A DNA stretch of 5,976 bases from Actinomycetota bacterium (lineage in GTDB: Bacteria; Actinomycetota; Thermoleophilia; Gaiellales; Gaiellaceae), in NCBI GenBank assembly GCA_013694685.1, contig JACDBY010000378.1:1-5976 (forward strand). The letters run 5' to 3'. The notes under the pieces were generated by a model, which saw nothing but the letters and a program-made list of their open reading frames with translations, was not told the origin of the DNA and ran no database searches. Position numbers and translations under genes: made by a program. Shown here in pieces: positions 5,237-5,976 of this stretch (positions are counted from its first letter, which is position 1; the number at the start of each line of letters is the position of its first letter).

Positions 5237-5976
5237 GCGAGCACCCCTGCCGGGTCGAGGCGCTCCTTGAGCGCCCGGTGCAGGCGGCGCGCCGCCGCCG
5301 TCGGCACCCCGCCGACGCGGTGCGGGACGTAGGCAATGCCGGCCGAGGGTCGCACGATCGCCTCGCCGAGCGTCGAGAGAAGGTTCTCGAGGTCGCGCGG
5401 CACGAAGCGCATCCGACCGGACGCGTCGCCCTGACGGGTACGCGACTCGTCCCAGATCGAGTCGCCCCCGACCCGTCCGCCGAGCAGCGCCTGCGCGGTC
5501 TCGAGCTGGGTCTCGACACCTCGCTCGCCACCCTCGAAGAGCAGTGCGACCCGGCCGGGATGGAGGACGTCGACGGCGCTCGGCTCGAGCCGCGAGCGCC
5601 GGAGCTCACGCACGACCGCCGCCGCCTTGCCGGTCTCGACCACGAGCGTCTCGCGCGCGACAGGGAGCGGGTGGAGCCGGAGCGAGGCGCGGACGACGAG
5701 CGCGAGGCGGCCCTCCGAGCCGCAGACGAGCTTGCCGAGGTCGTAACCCGCGACGTTCTTCACGACCTTCCCCCCGGAGCTCGCGACCGTTCCGTCGCCT
5801 AGGACCAGCGTCACGCCGAGCACCAGGTCGCGAGGAGTCCCGAAGCGATGCGAGAGTGGGCCCGAGAGCCTGGTCGCGATGCACGCGCCGATCGTGGGGT
5901 CGCCGGGTGGGTCGAGCGAGAGGCGCTGACCCGCCGGCGCGAGCGCCGAGCGCAACGCCCCGAGGCGGATGCCCGC
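5233..5976 (-). CDS. glcE: Glycolate oxidase FAD-binding subunit GlcE (N-terminus outside window)
   Basis: This gene enters from the right edge; 247 residues and the stop are visible. The frame is open through the last base and begins AGIRLGALRSALAPAG. About 100 N-terminal residues are missing, judging from the roughly 350 of E. coli GlcE. The visible part starts within the FAD_binding_4 (PCMH-type) domain. It has DPPGDPTIGACIATRLSGP, then RDLVLGVTLVLGDG, then the family hallmark GGKVVKNVAGYDLGKL (5728-5760 holds KNVAGYDLGKL). The C-terminal half is more variable and ends LKERLDPAGVLA, a compact version of the usual LDP-G-F tail. A TTG at 5955 is not the real start, because the domain clearly extends upstream. 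The stop overlaps the glcF GTG by 4 bases. GlcE pairs with catalytic GlcD, likely encoded next upstream. Other FAD-linked oxidases share the domain, but the glcF neighbour makes GlcE the best reading. Confidence 0.9.
   Translation of the reverse strand, partial: AGIRLGALRSALAPAGQRLSLDPPGDPTIGACIATRLSGPLSHRFGTPRDLVLGVTLVLGDGTVASSGGKVVKNVAGYDLGKLVCGSEGRLALVVRASLRLHPLPVARETLVVETGKAAAVVRELRRSRLEPSAVDVLHPGRVALLFEGGERGVETQLETAQALLGGRVGGDSIWDESRTRQGDASGRMRFVPRDLENLLSTLGEAIVRPSAGIAYVPHRVGGVPTAAARRLHRALKERLDPAGVLA

Overview
This 5,976-base window is GC-rich and densely coded. Third codon positions are strongly G/C-biased and GTG starts are common. This points to a high-GC bacterium, most plausibly an Actinomycetota such as the Thermoleophilia. 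That placement is inferred from composition and gene content; no rRNA or other phylogenetic marker is present.

Layout from left to right: (1) bases 1-118, minus strand, the first 39 codons of an unidentified gene that runs off the left edge; (2) a 228-base divergent intergenic region (119-346) with a 25-base near-perfect palindrome next to a TTGACA hexamer; (3) 347-1282, plus, a complete metallo-beta-lactamase-fold hydrolase with all metal ligands; (4) 1357-2661, plus, a CorC/HlyC-family membrane protein (DUF21, CBS pair, CorC_HlyC domain); (5) 2658-3923, plus, an MFS exporter of the EntS-like family, which appears to start at a CTG codon overlapping the preceding TGA; (6) 3889-4006, a run of three inverted repeats at the convergent junction, the first lying inside the 3' end of the MFS gene; (7) 4016-5236, minus, glcF, the iron-sulfur subunit of glycolate oxidase; (8) 5233-5976, minus, glcE, an FAD-binding subunit whose N-terminus lies beyond the right edge. 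glcE and glcF overlap by 4 bases (GTGA).

How the genes may work together: glcE and glcF form a translationally coupled pair. The catalytic subunit GlcD is expected upstream of glcE, outside the window. Together they would oxidise glycolate to glyoxylate and pass electrons to the membrane quinone pool. The CorC-like protein and the MFS protein are a coupled membrane pair with unknown substrates. The MBL hydrolase lies 74 bases upstream of corC and could be cotranscribed, but nothing links it functionally.

I found no convincing new multi-gene system. The points most worth checking are the CTGA start overlap, the palindrome at 259-283, the hairpin-encoded tail of the MFS protein, and a 15-base tandem repeat inside glcF. 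Mobile-element genes, tRNA or rRNA genes and CRISPR arrays were not seen.
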